This document shows positions 1-8,837 of a DNA stretch of 64,000 bases, one piece after another (position 1 is the stretch's first letter; the number at the start of each line of letters is the position of its first letter). The notes beneath the pieces were generated by a model. That model saw only the letters and a list, made by a program, of their open reading frames with translations, did no database searches and was not told the origin of the DNA. The stretch is taken from positions 124,001-188,000 of the forward strand of contig JAHHGV010000009.1 in assembly GCA_019359695.1 (NCBI GenBank). Reading direction: 5' to 3'. This stretch comes from Brasilonema angustatum HA4187-MV1. GTDB taxonomy: Bacteria; Cyanobacteriota; Cyanobacteriia; Cyanobacteriales; Nostocaceae. Position numbers and translations under genes: made by a program.

Positions 1-1
1 T

Positions 2-340
2 TCTATTAGTGGAAATATCAATACTCTTGGGAATGATTCTTTGAGCTATCAGAATAGTTCAGATATTACCTTAACCGAGAATTATAAAGAAACTGATTTT
101 GAAGGAAATGAAGAATACACTCTGGCTGAGTATCAGGGCTTTTTCCAACGCTATTTTGAAAAACAAACAAATCTTACTTTGATTGCGACTAGGAGAAGTC
201 AGGCAAGAGTGACAGCACCTGAACCTTCAACGAGTTTAGCTTTAGTACTATTTTTGGGATTACTAGCTATAGCTAAAAAAGGTAGATTTAGAGCAAAGAT
301 TTTAAAGGACTCTTCAGGAATGAAGATGGTTAAATTGTAG
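2..340 (+). CDS. PEP-CTERM-type secreted protein, 3' part only
   Basis: The reading frame is open to the left edge of the window, so only the last 112 codons are visible and the true start lies outside. The C-terminus has the tripartite sorting signal of PEP-CTERM proteins: the motif APEPSTS, a hydrophobic helix (about 14 residues, LALVLFLGLLAIA) and a basic tail (KKGRFRAK). Such proteins are exported by Sec and then processed by an exosortase or retained at the envelope in exopolysaccharide-producing bacteria. The tail is longer than usual (about 20 residues after the helix). The next gene is a paralogue: both share the block LTLI..RR.QARV just before PEP. The function of the missing N-terminal part cannot be read here. 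Confidence 0.75.
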   Translation, partial: SISGNINTLGNDSLSYQNSSDITLTENYKETDFEGNEEYTLAEYQGFFQRYFEKQTNLTLIATRRSQARVTAPEPSTSLALVLFLGLLAIAKKGRFRAKILKDSSGMKMVKL

Positions 341-392
341 ATATAAATGACGTCAAGCTCTATACTAACAAATTTGCAAAGAGGTTTTTTTC

Positions 393-1274
393 ATGGCTAC
401 TCCAAACACAGTTACTTCTGAACCCTCCGTGTCACCTACTCAGGCGGCGACTTCTGCTCTTTCCTATGGAGATTTCTTTTTAACAAACTTGAGTCAAAGC
501 TTTTCCACTGTGAATAGTAACAATCAGGCTGATACTTCAGCTCATGCGGATGGTGGTACAGCGACTGTTTACAATAATGCAGTCGTGGAAACTGACGATA
601 CAGTAGTATCGACTTTTGCAACTAGTTCAGCTTCGGGTGAAAATAGAGATTATTTTGGATTCGCAGAAACTAATGCAACTATTGTTGGTAATTTCTTGAT
701 CAATGCAGGAAATACTTTATCTTTCAATTTTACATCTGCCTTAGATTTAGAAGCATTAATAAATGCGGGACAGAAAATAGAGAATGTTAGCGTAATTAGG
801 GAAGTTTCCTTCTTTTTATACGATACTTCTGATATACCGAAACAAACTCTTCCAGACTATCTTGCTAATTTATTATCCAATCCAGATAGTATTGGAAAAA
901 AACCTTTAGTGTTCTTTTCTCTATCTGCAAGTTTAAACACGTCCGGGAATGATAACTTTTTGACAAGCAAGAAAAACGAAAATGTGACAATCACCTCTGA
1001 ATTGAAAGATTCTAATTTTGCCGGAAGTCAAAAATTTGCTAGTACTTTTGTTCGTGGTTCTGTAAAACGCTCTTTTAATAATCAAGCAAATATCACTTTA
1101 ATAGTTTTGAGAAGGGGTCAAGCCAGAGTTGCCGTGCCAGAACCTTCACCTACCTTAACTTTAAGCTCAACAAAGCCTAAGTTACTGAGCGTTCCTACCC
1201 AAGCAAGAGGTCAAAATGCGACTTCAAATCGTTCTTCAGATAGAAAGACTATGAAGGTGACTGTTGGCAAATAA
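393..1274 (+). CDS. Paralogue of the upstream PEP-CTERM protein with degenerate anchor
   Basis: This 293-residue protein follows its paralogue by 52 bp. The start at ATG 393 is preceded by an AGAGG-like ribosome site. No clear Sec signal peptide is present at the N-terminus, which begins with a Ser/Thr-rich stretch, so the true secretory start may have been lost. The body is rich in Asn, Ser and Thr, as expected for an extracellular beta-rich protein. The C-terminal block matches the upstream gene up to VPEPSPTLTL, but the hydrophobic helix is then absent and a polar stretch of about 35 residues follows. The PEP motif is therefore orphaned. Either a small deletion removed the helix or the protein is now soluble. 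Function unknown. Confidence 0.6.
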   Translation: MATPNTVTSEPSVSPTQAATSALSYGDFFLTNLSQSFSTVNSNNQADTSAHADGGTATVYNNAVVETDDTVVSTFATSSASGENRDYFGFAETNATIVGNFLINAGNTLSFNFTSALDLEALINAGQKIENVSVIREVSFFLYDTSDIPKQTLPDYLANLLSNPDSIGKKPLVFFSLSASLNTSGNDNFLTSKKNENVTITSELKDSNFAGSQKFASTFVRGSVKRSFNNQANITLIVLRRGQARVAVPEPSPTLTLSSTKPKLLSVPTQARGQNATSNRSSDRKTMKVTVGK

Positions 1275-1370
1275 TTCCGGTAGCATGACAATCTCATGAT
1301 TAAATTGGTTAGAGTTGGAGTAGCACCAAGGAGGGAAAATATCTTTTAAGTCTGTTCATAAAGATATTCA

Positions 1371-2531
1371 ATGAAAACCTACGACTGGATTGTTATTGGT
1401 GCTGGTATTACGGGTGCTGCACTCGCCTACGAACTGGTAAAAAAAGACTGCAAAGTGCTTTTACTAGAGCAATATGCAACGCCACACAATGCAACTCGTT
1501 ATAGTTATGGTGGTTTAGCGTTTTGGTCTGGTACCACTCCACTCACTCGCCAATTGTGCGACGAAGGTATCGCACGTCACCGCATTCTGTCGCAAGAGTT
1601 GGACGCTGATACTGAGTTCTGGGAGCTAGATTTATTGTTGACCATTTGGGCCGATACAGATCCAGCAAGCGTGGCGGCGTCCTACACTCGTTTTGCTATC
1701 CCTCCCAAATTACTCAATCCAAAAGAAGCTTGTGAATTAGAACCTCTGTTGAATCTGGAGGCTATAGCGGCTGCTTTAACTGTCAAACACGGTCACATCC
1801 ATCCTGGAAAAACCACCCAAGCTTACATTAACGCCTTTTTGCGTGCAGGCGGTGAAATGGCGATTACCCAAGTTGTGAAAATACTGCCAAAAGCAGTGAC
1901 AACAACAAAAGAAACATACAACACTGCTAATACAGTAGTGTGTGCTGGTGGATTGAGCCGACAGCTGCTCAAATCATCAGGCGTTTCTACCAAGCTGTAT
2001 TTCACTCACGCAGAAATGATTGAAACTCCGCCTGTAGATATACAACTGCGTACCATAGTCATGCCAGCAAATCTTAAAAGGTTCCAATTAGAAGCAGATT
2101 CTACTAAAAATGACGAATTATGGAACCAATCAGGTCTTGAGCTAGTACCACCTATCTTAGATGCAGGCGCAGTTCAATTTCAAGATGGTAGTCTTCGCCT
2201 TGGGCAAATCAGCCGCGCCATCACAGATCCTCACGCCAATGTTGACTCCAAGCAAAGCGAAGCTGAGTTAAGAGCAAGCATCGGAAAAATTTTACCGAAA
2301 TTAAACAAATTACCGGGAACTTGGCACCATTGTTTGGTGTCATTCAGTAATGATGCACTTCCCTTGATTGGTCTCATCCCAGAGCGCGAAAGCGTTCACG
2401 TCTTTTCAGGTTTTAACAATCCCCTTGTGATTGTGCCTCCTCTGGCACAACGCTTTGCTAATTGGGCCTTTGGAATGAAAGACGAAATTATTACCAAATT
2501 GTCCCCTGTTCGCTTTCAAAACTTGTCCTAG
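1371..2531 (+). CDS. FAD-dependent oxidoreductase, DAO family
   Basis: The 386-residue protein belongs to the D-amino-acid oxidase/glycine oxidase fold family (DAO, PF01266). The N-terminus shows the dinucleotide-binding Rossmann motif GAGITG (residues 10-15) followed by the acidic end of strand beta-2 (LLLEQ). The C-terminal part contains a FAD-contacting segment (VFSGFNNPLVIVPP) typical of the family. Members oxidise amines or amino acids with FAD and oxygen or another acceptor; the substrate cannot be deduced. A stop codon lies in frame 4 codons upstream, so ATG 1371 is the start. No signal peptide is seen and it is probably cytoplasmic. It stands alone, with a convergent gene downstream. 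Confidence 0.85.
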   Translation: MKTYDWIVIGAGITGAALAYELVKKDCKVLLLEQYATPHNATRYSYGGLAFWSGTTPLTRQLCDEGIARHRILSQELDADTEFWELDLLLTIWADTDPASVAASYTRFAIPPKLLNPKEACELEPLLNLEAIAAALTVKHGHIHPGKTTQAYINAFLRAGGEMAITQVVKILPKAVTTTKETYNTANTVVCAGGLSRQLLKSSGVSTKLYFTHAEMIETPPVDIQLRTIVMPANLKRFQLEADSTKNDELWNQSGLELVPPILDAGAVQFQDGSLRLGQISRAITDPHANVDSKQSEAELRASIGKILPKLNKLPGTWHHCLVSFSNDALPLIGLIPERESVHVFSGFNNPLVIVPPLAQRFANWAFGMKDEIITKLSPVRFQNLS

Positions 2532-2614
2532 GGCTTATAATAAAAACTAATGCTTAAGCCACTTGCTACAAGTACTCAGCAAAATAGGAATTCCTTTTTA
2601 TAACACTCACAACT

Positions 2615-3001
2615 TTAAATGTAGAATCTGTTGGTAGTGTTTGCTGGGATAAGGTCCTGTTCCTCTACCACCGCTTTGACTGCATCAGACGCAGCAAGAG
2701 CTTCGACACCAGCCGCAGAAATTTCAACAGGAATTGTCCCTAAAACATCAGGACTTTCAGCTAACTGTGTGCCTCCAAAGTCCTGAATGATTTTGCGTAT
2801 GTAATCTAGAGCTTGTTTGGCTGAGTTGCGTATCCCTTCCATCGCTGCTTTGCGTTCAGCACGTGACTGCCGCAAGCTTATCGGCTTATCCAAATTTTCT
2901 AGCTTTAAAAATACTATGACGCTAACCTTCTGTTGAGGCGCTAGATTATTAAGCCGACACGCAAACTCAGAACTAATTTTGTTTTTGCCATTATGATACA
3001 T
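2615..3001 (-). CDS. Small protein resembling a subtilisin prodomain (I9-like), downstream of subtilase
   Basis: This 128-residue protein starts 21 bp after the stop codon of the subtilase gene on the same strand, so the two are probably cotranscribed. It has no signal peptide. The sequence pattern (VSVIVFLKLENL, a helical basic middle, then EISAAGVEALAASDAVKAVVEEQDL) resembles inhibitor I9/subtilisin propeptides, which fold as a small alpha/beta domain with the final strand ending near the protease active site. The upstream protease already has its own N-terminal segment of similar type. The likely role is a separately encoded chaperone or inhibitor of the neighbouring protease; this is inference from the sequence pattern and position. 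Confidence 0.6.
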   Translation of the reverse strand: MYHNGKNKISSEFACRLNNLAPQQKVSVIVFLKLENLDKPISLRQSRAERKAAMEGIRNSAKQALDYIRKIIQDFGGTQLAESPDVLGTIPVEISAAGVEALAASDAVKAVVEEQDLIPANTTNRFYI

Positions 3002-3022
3002 GATGCACTTCCCTGATAGTCC

Positions 3023-4375
3023 TCAACTAAGAGCACTCAAAGCTTCCAGGGGTTGGAGTAAACCCCAACCCCATCTATTATCCGGACGACGACCAGATCC
3101 CCCTGGATGTTTTGCCGTTTCCTTCAGTACATTCATGATATCTGTTACAGTTGCTGTTGGCTTAGCTGCCATTAGTAAAGCTGCAACGCCTGCAACATGT
3201 GGAGTTGCCATAGAAGTGCCATCCATATAGTTATATTCGTAGGTTCCGTGAGGTGTTCTCGTCGGCGGTATACAGGAGTAAATCTGAGCACCTGGGGCAA
3301 CAACATCTGGCTTTGTCACCACACCATTTGGCTCGTCTCCAGGAAAGACGAGACTCGCTCCGCTACTAAAGAATGCGACATCAACCTTGTCTAATGGCAG
3401 TTTTTCTATTGCACCCACACTGAAGGCATTATAGGCATTGCCAGGTGAGCTAGTGTTACCGTGGTTTTCGTTGCCGATCGCGACTACAGGTAAAATACCA
3501 TACTGCGTCACCAATATGTCAAGTACTTCAGCAAACAAAGGTTCGTAGTAACTTAAACCAAGGGACATGTTGATAATATCAGCCCCTCTTTCGATCGCCC
3601 AAGAAATACCTTCCAATAAGGTTCGTAAAGTCGTATCTCCGATCAGAACACCACCAACTAGCAAATTAGCTTGCGGCGCAACGCCAATAGAGAGACCCTT
3701 TGGGGTTTTACCTCCGGCGATCGTGCCACAAACATGAGTTCCATGCTGTCCAGAGTCAAAAGCTGGCTTGGCATTAATCCGCCGACCAAGTGGATCAATG
3801 ACCACAAACTCTTTGACTCGTTTTTCGAGTGCTGGATGGGCAGCATACACCCCTGTATCTAGTACCGCCACATTGATGTTCTCGCCCGTGGTTGTCTCCC
3901 ATAATTTAGGAATTTCAAGCTGTTTTAATCCCCAAGTGACGTTGTCTTTGTTTTCTTCGGTGAATAGCTCAGAATACTCGACTTTCCGGGGTTGGATGAG
4001 ATGAATTTTTTGATTTGGCAGAATAGCAACCACATTAGGTTGTTCCACCAGGGCTTCTAGCGTCCTGGGAGTCACTTCAACTGTCGCCATTGGCATTGCG
4101 CCAGAACCGATAGTAGAAACCTCTAAAGGTTCATTTTGATATCCCATGTCTTCTGTTGCTTCCTGGTACTGATCAAAAAGCTTTGCAGCTACTTGACTAG
4201 TAGCCCGCTTTTGAACCTCAAGCAACCTATTTTTTAGTTCACGCAAACGACCTCGTGGCGGCAAACCTTCAACTGGTGGCGCTTTGTAGATCACAATCGC
4301 ATCGCGCTTGTCATCCCGCCCCATCTCGGCAAGAAATGGCTCGAAAGCTGGCGATATCTTATTTTCTGGATTCAT
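3023..4375 (-). CDS. Subtilase family serine protease (S8)
   Basis: The 450-residue protein carries the complete S8 catalytic triad: Asp173 (AVLDTGV), His211 (HGTHVCGT) and Ser388 (DGTSMATPHVAG), with the oxyanion Asn302 (AIGNENHG). Residues about 25-127 form an N-terminal prodomain-like region ending in VVAILPNQKIHLI. There is no signal peptide, so the enzyme is probably intracellular unless exported by a non-Sec route. The length fits a minimal subtilase with prodomain and no C-terminal extension. The gene is followed at 21 bp by a prodomain-like small gene, suggesting a protease and inhibitor pair. Substrate is unknown. Confidence 0.92.
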   Translation of the reverse strand: MNPENKISPAFEPFLAEMGRDDKRDAIVIYKAPPVEGLPPRGRLRELKNRLLEVQKRATSQVAAKLFDQYQEATEDMGYQNEPLEVSTIGSGAMPMATVEVTPRTLEALVEQPNVVAILPNQKIHLIQPRKVEYSELFTEENKDNVTWGLKQLEIPKLWETTTGENINVAVLDTGVYAAHPALEKRVKEFVVIDPLGRRINAKPAFDSGQHGTHVCGTIAGGKTPKGLSIGVAPQANLLVGGVLIGDTTLRTLLEGISWAIERGADIINMSLGLSYYEPLFAEVLDILVTQYGILPVVAIGNENHGNTSSPGNAYNAFSVGAIEKLPLDKVDVAFFSSGASLVFPGDEPNGVVTKPDVVAPGAQIYSCIPPTRTPHGTYEYNYMDGTSMATPHVAGVAALLMAAKPTATVTDIMNVLKETAKHPGGSGRRPDNRWGWGLLQPLEALSALS

Positions 4376-5094
4376 TGCGATCTACCTCTTCTTCAATTTA
4401 TTTTCATCGGCTTAGTTTTTTACCATAGTGTGATTGCGGAATTTTGACTCTATCTACTGTATCATTTTTTCAGACAAATCTTCCCCGCTCAGGTATCCTG
4501 GCAAGGAAAGATGTGCAAACTGTCTGCAAATAGAACCCCGCTTTGCCAAAAAGCCACTATGGAGATGGACGAAATTCTCGTCCATGTGTCTCTCACCTGC
4601 TTCTAAAAATAGCAAAAATTTAAATATTATGAACTTTTGATATTTTTTTTTAGGTTTGTGTCGGAAATATGTTATTCATTAACTCTTCAATTCTACTCAA
4701 GCAAAATAAAGTATTTAAATTTAGGACTAATATTTGATTTTTGAAAAAAACTCCGTACGCTTTTATTGCTTCTTAAGCGTTAAGCGTTAAGCGTTAAGCG
4801 TTCCCTGCCTCTACGAGTCAATTCACCAAATCAAATCGGATTCCTATAGTACTCAAATAAGTAAATATAAAAGTATTGAGGGTGCTATAAACTTTCAAAG
4901 TCGTTAAGTCTGATCGTAAATTAAAGGGTTAGGTGACCCCTACGTCTTCCGTCCCGCCCAACTTTCCAAGACGAATTTTGAATTTGAATTTTGAATTGTT
5001 ATAGCAGTTGCCAGGTAGATTAGGACATCCACTAATGAGAAAATACGGAAACCACGGGACTTTCAAGGCTGCTCCCTGCTATATCTGCCACCCT
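4376..5094 (-). other. Intergenic region, 719 bp, with a dispersed repeat
   Basis: No convincing gene is present; the short open frames here lack family features. The region is AT-rich and holds the dispersed repeat described separately (4773-4848). The 150 bp before 5095 contain T/A-rich duplicated stretches (TTTGAATTTGAATTTTGAAT type) that occur widely in filamentous cyanobacterial spacers. Confidence 0.5.
4773..4848 (-). repeat. Dispersed repeat with heptamer array, copy 1
   Basis: Four perfect tandem copies of TTAAGCG (4773-4800) are followed by about 48 bp that recur, inverted, at 58203-58251 (there with three heptamers). The shared part reads, on the minus strand, TATAGGAATCC then TTTGATTTGGTGAATTGAC and ends at the heptamers. 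Copies differ slightly, so this is a repeat family and not a recent duplication. Confidence 0.8.
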
Positions 5095-5904
5095 TTATTT
5101 GATATAGTGCTGCATTTGTACTTCTGTATCAATTTTTTCTGAAGCCAAAAGCTCTGCGGCTTCTTGTAAAAGGTGATTTTGTTCTTGTTGAATTTCCTCT
5201 AGTCGAGTAGAAATCTCTACCAATCTTTGTTGCTTATCCTTGTGAATTTGTGGAGAGATTGTAGGTAGTACAGTTGGTATACTATCAGTGGTTTTTGTAT
5301 CGGTCAGTTGCTTAAAGGCCAAGTTACCAAGTTTGGTAAATGATACAAAGCTGAGCTTTGCAAAAGCTTGGAGTAATTTCAAAGGAACTTGCAAAACTGA
5401 TAAACTGGCTGACTCAACTATACGACCAATTGCTTTGATCAGGCTCCAAGTAACAGCAAGGGCAAAAAGCAGAACCACTAAACTGATGATTGGGTGGTTA
5501 GCCGCCCAACCAAGAATTTGAACCAACCGCAAAAGTGTAGGATGTTGCTCAAACCAATCACTCATAGCAGAAGAAATAGCTGTTTGAACCGCCACAGATG
5601 TTGTATTTTTGACTTGATCTGCTGATTGGAATGTTTGTTCAACAGAAGTTTTAGCTTGCTCAAGGGTTGTCGTCAGTGTATCAACAGTGCGATTAGTTAC
5701 TTGAGATGCCCTTTCCTGCCAAGACTCGCCAATTTGTTGTGCTGATGTCGTTAAATAGTTAACGCTCTGGTGAACAAAATCTTTCGTCTGCTGAAAACCT
5801 AGACTGATTTCTTTATAGAATTCGGCTAGAAGTGTCATAGAGTATTTCACAACGGACACTGAAAGCAAGATGATGAATTGATGAACTTGCTTCCATGTAA
5901 GCAA
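5095..5904 (-). CDS. Hypothetical membrane protein with coiled-coil C-terminus
   Basis: I do not recognise a named family. The reading frame is 269 codons; an internal ATG at residue 23 (MTLLAEFYKEISLG) is an alternative start because the first 22 residues are poorly typical. The middle contains a long amphipathic helical region (residues about 30-110, rich in Gln, Thr and Ser), a clear membrane helix at about residues 140-160 (ISLVVLLFALAVTWSLI), a second weakly hydrophobic amphipathic stretch, and a C-terminal coiled coil (RLVEISTRLEEIQQEQ). The composition suggests a membrane-tethered helical protein similar to apolipophorin-like stress proteins of cyanobacteria. It stands between two long spacers and appears to be monocistronic. 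Confidence 0.6.
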   Translation of the reverse strand: MLTWKQVHQFIILLSVSVVKYSMTLLAEFYKEISLGFQQTKDFVHQSVNYLTTSAQQIGESWQERASQVTNRTVDTLTTTLEQAKTSVEQTFQSADQVKNTTSVAVQTAISSAMSDWFEQHPTLLRLVQILGWAANHPIISLVVLLFALAVTWSLIKAIGRIVESASLSVLQVPLKLLQAFAKLSFVSFTKLGNLAFKQLTDTKTTDSIPTVLPTISPQIHKDKQQRLVEISTRLEEIQQEQNHLLQEAAELLASEKIDTEVQMQHYIK

Positions 5905-6594
5905 AAATTTGTTCGGTTGATTGTAAACTTTAGGCGATAATGTATTCTATCCCTAGATAGAAATGCATTGATAATAGCTGTTTGTATTTGTCCATTCATC
6001 TTTACTTGTAAGGTTGTTGTCACAGCCTTGTGAAATCATTGAGTACTCTCAAGAATTAGTGCAGTATATCTTTAAACAGAGTGAATTCTCTACTTAGACA
6101 AAAAAATGACAATTCTTTCTTGATTGAAAATGAATTATCATTCCTAGGTTAGAAGCTAAAGACAAGTACTATTTGTTACAAATTAAATAGAGATGATTTG
6201 AAATAGTAAGCGTTCAGCACTTGTAAACATAATACCCATGCACTTAAGCCAGGAGTTTTTTCTAGGGAACACCGACCTTAGCTTTTACGTCAAAATACAA
6301 GAAACAGATACCCCCAGTCTTTTACCAAACTGATATGCCTTAGTAAAATCTTTTAACCTCCGGATAAGCAATTTCTGCTAATTCATGCAAATTAGTAAGT
6401 TTTGTCTTTATTAACATAATAACAACACACTGTTACACACATAATTAAGATAATTGTCTTCCATGTGAAGATTCACAACTTAGTTTACCCTAGCATTTCA
6501 TATGTTATGGGTATGACACTTTAGTAAAAAGTCTTATACTGCCTATTTTTGACTAAGAAACACTTTTTTTGAGCTATACACTGTCACAAACCCC
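5905..6594. other. Intergenic region, 690 bp
   Basis: AT-rich spacer between divergently oriented genes. It presumably holds both promoters, but I see no clear operator, RNA gene or repeat with certainty. Confidence 0.4.
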
Positions 6595-7257
6595 ATGAAT
6601 GTCATTATCCGTTCGCTGAGTGTATTCAGCCTGTCTGTGTCTGCGTTAGCAGCCATACCATATGTTGCAAGAGCTATTGAAACTTCAACGACTCCCAAAC
6701 AGACAACAACACAACAAAATCTTTGTTCATCTGATACCAGGGAGAAATCGCTGTCTTCAGCAGTAGATAAGCAAAGCCCTTCTCCATTTTCCAACCTGGC
6801 AAAGGCAGGTTTTACACAGAAGCCAGATGGATCCTGGGTTTGTTATGTCAAAGATCAAACAAAACAGAAGCGCTATTACACTTTGTTCAAAGTGCAACAA
6901 GTGAATGGAGCGCTAGTTGCTAGTTCCTTCCTAGAAAATGGCACTCTGAGCGAGGGACAGGACGTTCGCAGCTTGGACTTGTTCATGAGCCTGATTTCAA
7001 ACTATACGAATACAAACCAAGGGGATCGTCAAGGTATCCAAAGGTATTTAGAATCCTTTATAACTCTCGTCAAGCAAGGAAAAGTGCCTCCGTCAGGTCG
7101 AGGGTATCTTTTTGATGTAGCAAGCCGTGGATTTGTCCTATATCAGCCTATTACAGGGCAACTTCAGGGCACAGCAATCACGATTAACATCAACTCGCCT
7201 CAAAATTTAGATTCTTCTCCAGTCTCTCAGGCGAAATCCCTTGGAGGGAGAGTGTAG
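6595..7257 (+). CDS. Secreted hypothetical protein
   Basis: The 220-residue product begins with a Sec-type signal peptide: a basic residue (R6), a hydrophobic core (SLSVFSLSVSALAAIPYVA) and a plausible cleavage site near ARA-IE. The mature part is soluble, with the segment WVCYVKDQTKQKRYYTLFKVQQVNG near residues 80-105 and no membrane helix. No cysteine-rich or catalytic motif is evident. It lies 110 bp upstream of another secreted protein on the same strand and the two may be expressed together. I do not recognise the family. Confidence 0.6.
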   Translation: MNVIIRSLSVFSLSVSALAAIPYVARAIETSTTPKQTTTQQNLCSSDTREKSLSSAVDKQSPSPFSNLAKAGFTQKPDGSWVCYVKDQTKQKRYYTLFKVQQVNGALVASSFLENGTLSEGQDVRSLDLFMSLISNYTNTNQGDRQGIQRYLESFITLVKQGKVPPSGRGYLFDVASRGFVLYQPITGQLQGTAITININSPQNLDSSPVSQAKSLGGRV

Positions 7258-7367
7258 AAAAATTCAACATTCAAAACGAAATAAAAAAAACCCTCTCAAA
7301 TAATCTTTTTGAATTAGAAATTGGTTTTTCCTCAATTCCCTACTGCCTTATTAACTGGAGGTTCATC

Positions 7368-8834
7368 TTGTTTAAATCTCGTATTACAAAAAGTCTTATC
7401 GCGTTCTCATCCTATATGGCGGCAATACTGAGTGGGCCTCAACAGGCTTTGGCTCAGCTCAATATTGGGCATTACGGTGTCCAGCCAGGACTGGAGTCAA
7501 ATTATCTTCGGTATCAACTCTCCGGCCAGGATTTGAGTAAAATGCGAGTCATTCCTGGATGTGACGTGGGATTTGGTGCTGCTTGTAACAAGTCTGGAGC
7601 AGTACTACAGCAATTAGTCGAATCTAATAACGGACCTAGTTACAACGACCTCTTGATCCGAGCCGCTGGAGGACAGCAAAACTTTCAAAATTTTGCTTCT
7701 TACTACGGAAATAATCCTAATCTTGAGCAGATACCGTACACCTCGTTCTGGCAGAACGACGACCCTCACATAATGGATGGATATCGGTATACTCTTGGGC
7801 AAACAGTTAGTCGGACACCCCAAGCAGGTTTGGGACAGGTTACCAAGAACTTTTACTGGGCACCCGAAGGATCTGGAAACTCGCTTGACCCTCGGAGTGG
7901 CTTACTGAATTTGAAATACTCCTATGGTAGTTTGCTGTTGCAAGAGGTAGCAAAAATTCCTAATTGGAAGCAGCAGATTCAGGCTCAAGATTTGCCGCCA
8001 GATGTCAAGCAGTATTACGTCAGTAGGGTCTCTCAAGGGTTGCGTGCGTTGAAGAGTGGCAATGAGGAGCAACTAGAAGGGAATCTTCTTAATGTCCTCT
8101 CCTCACCATACTCTCCAGAGGGAGCTCCGTTTAATCGTCCAAATGCTGGTATTCCTGGAGACTTTGACCAGATTGTTGGGCAAGGTCTTCCAGGAGATGT
8201 CGTTGTAGGGGGACTGCCAATATTGCCTGGGGGAGACGTGATTAGCCAAGAATTTGCTCCTATTCCCGAAGCAGATGTTGTCACACGAGGCGGAGGTGGC
8301 GGGTTCCCATACTGGGCACTAGCTGGAATTCCGTTAATTCTTCTACCTTTTCTTTTGGGTGGTGGAGATGATAATTCTTCAAGAAATGTAGCTGAAACTC
8401 CTCCGGGGGGTGGCGTAACTCCTCCGGGGGGTGGCGTAACTCCTCCGGGGGGTGGCGTAACTCCTCCGGGTGGCGGCGTAACTCCTCCGGGTGGTGGCGT
8501 AACTCCTCCGGGTGGTGGCGTAACTCCTCCGGGGGGTGGCGTAACTCCTCCGGGTGGTGGCGTAACTCCTCCGGGTGGTGGCGTAACTCCTCCGGGTGGC
8601 GGCGTAACTCCTCCGGGTGGTGGCGTAACTCCTCCGGGTGGCGGCGTAACTCCTCCGGGTGGCGGCGTAACTCCTCCGGGTGGCGGCGTAACTCCTCCGG
8701 GTGGCGGCGTAACTCCACCACCTCCAGTACAGCGTATACCAGAGTCATCAACCTTAACGCCTCTTTTGTTGCTGACAATGATCATGTCTATACTGAGCTA
8801 CAGAAAGTGGCTCAAGCCTGGTGTACGGATGTAG
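7368..8834 (+). CDS. Secreted repeat protein with PPGGGVT tract and PEP-CTERM-like anchor
   Basis: The start is TTG at 7368, supported by a GGAGG ribosome site 6 bases upstream. The 488-residue protein has a signal peptide cleaved near QALAQ, a globular domain of about 280 residues without a known motif, a Gly-rich hydrophobic segment (FPYWALAGIPLILLPFLLGGG) at about residues 312-332, 15 tandem copies of PPGGGVT, and a C-terminal segment with IPESST, a hydrophobic helix (LTPLLLLTMIMSILSY) and a basic end (RKWLK). The last segment is a variant of the PEP-CTERM sorting signal with the second Pro missing. A wall- or sheath-spanning role for the Pro/Gly tract is inference. Confidence 0.75.
   Translation: MFKSRITKSLIAFSSYMAAILSGPQQALAQLNIGHYGVQPGLESNYLRYQLSGQDLSKMRVIPGCDVGFGAACNKSGAVLQQLVESNNGPSYNDLLIRAAGGQQNFQNFASYYGNNPNLEQIPYTSFWQNDDPHIMDGYRYTLGQTVSRTPQAGLGQVTKNFYWAPEGSGNSLDPRSGLLNLKYSYGSLLLQEVAKIPNWKQQIQAQDLPPDVKQYYVSRVSQGLRALKSGNEEQLEGNLLNVLSSPYSPEGAPFNRPNAGIPGDFDQIVGQGLPGDVVVGGLPILPGGDVISQEFAPIPEADVVTRGGGGGFPYWALAGIPLILLPFLLGGGDDNSSRNVAETPPGGGVTPPGGGVTPPGGGVTPPGGGVTPPGGGVTPPGGGVTPPGGGVTPPGGGVTPPGGGVTPPGGGVTPPGGGVTPPGGGVTPPGGGVTPPGGGVTPPGGGVTPPPPVQRIPESSTLTPLLLLTMIMSILSYRKWLKPGVRM
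8400..8714 (+). repeat. 21-bp minisatellite, 15 copies, inside coding sequence
   Basis: Fifteen head-to-tail copies of a 21-bp unit (CCTCCGGGNGGNGGCGTAACT) encode PPGGGVT. The copies differ only at a few third positions, which indicates recent expansion. Unit length is a multiple of three, so copy-number change keeps the frame and would alter only tract length. Confidence 0.97.
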
Positions 8835-8837
8835 AAA

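Noticed and set aside
4434-4640. Plus-strand 68-residue frame
   Set aside because: No start signal or protein-like composition.
8033-8785. Long minus-strand frames over the PPGGGVT tract
   Set aside because: They are open only because the 21-bp repeat has no stop in several frames; products are pure repeat and have no start signals.
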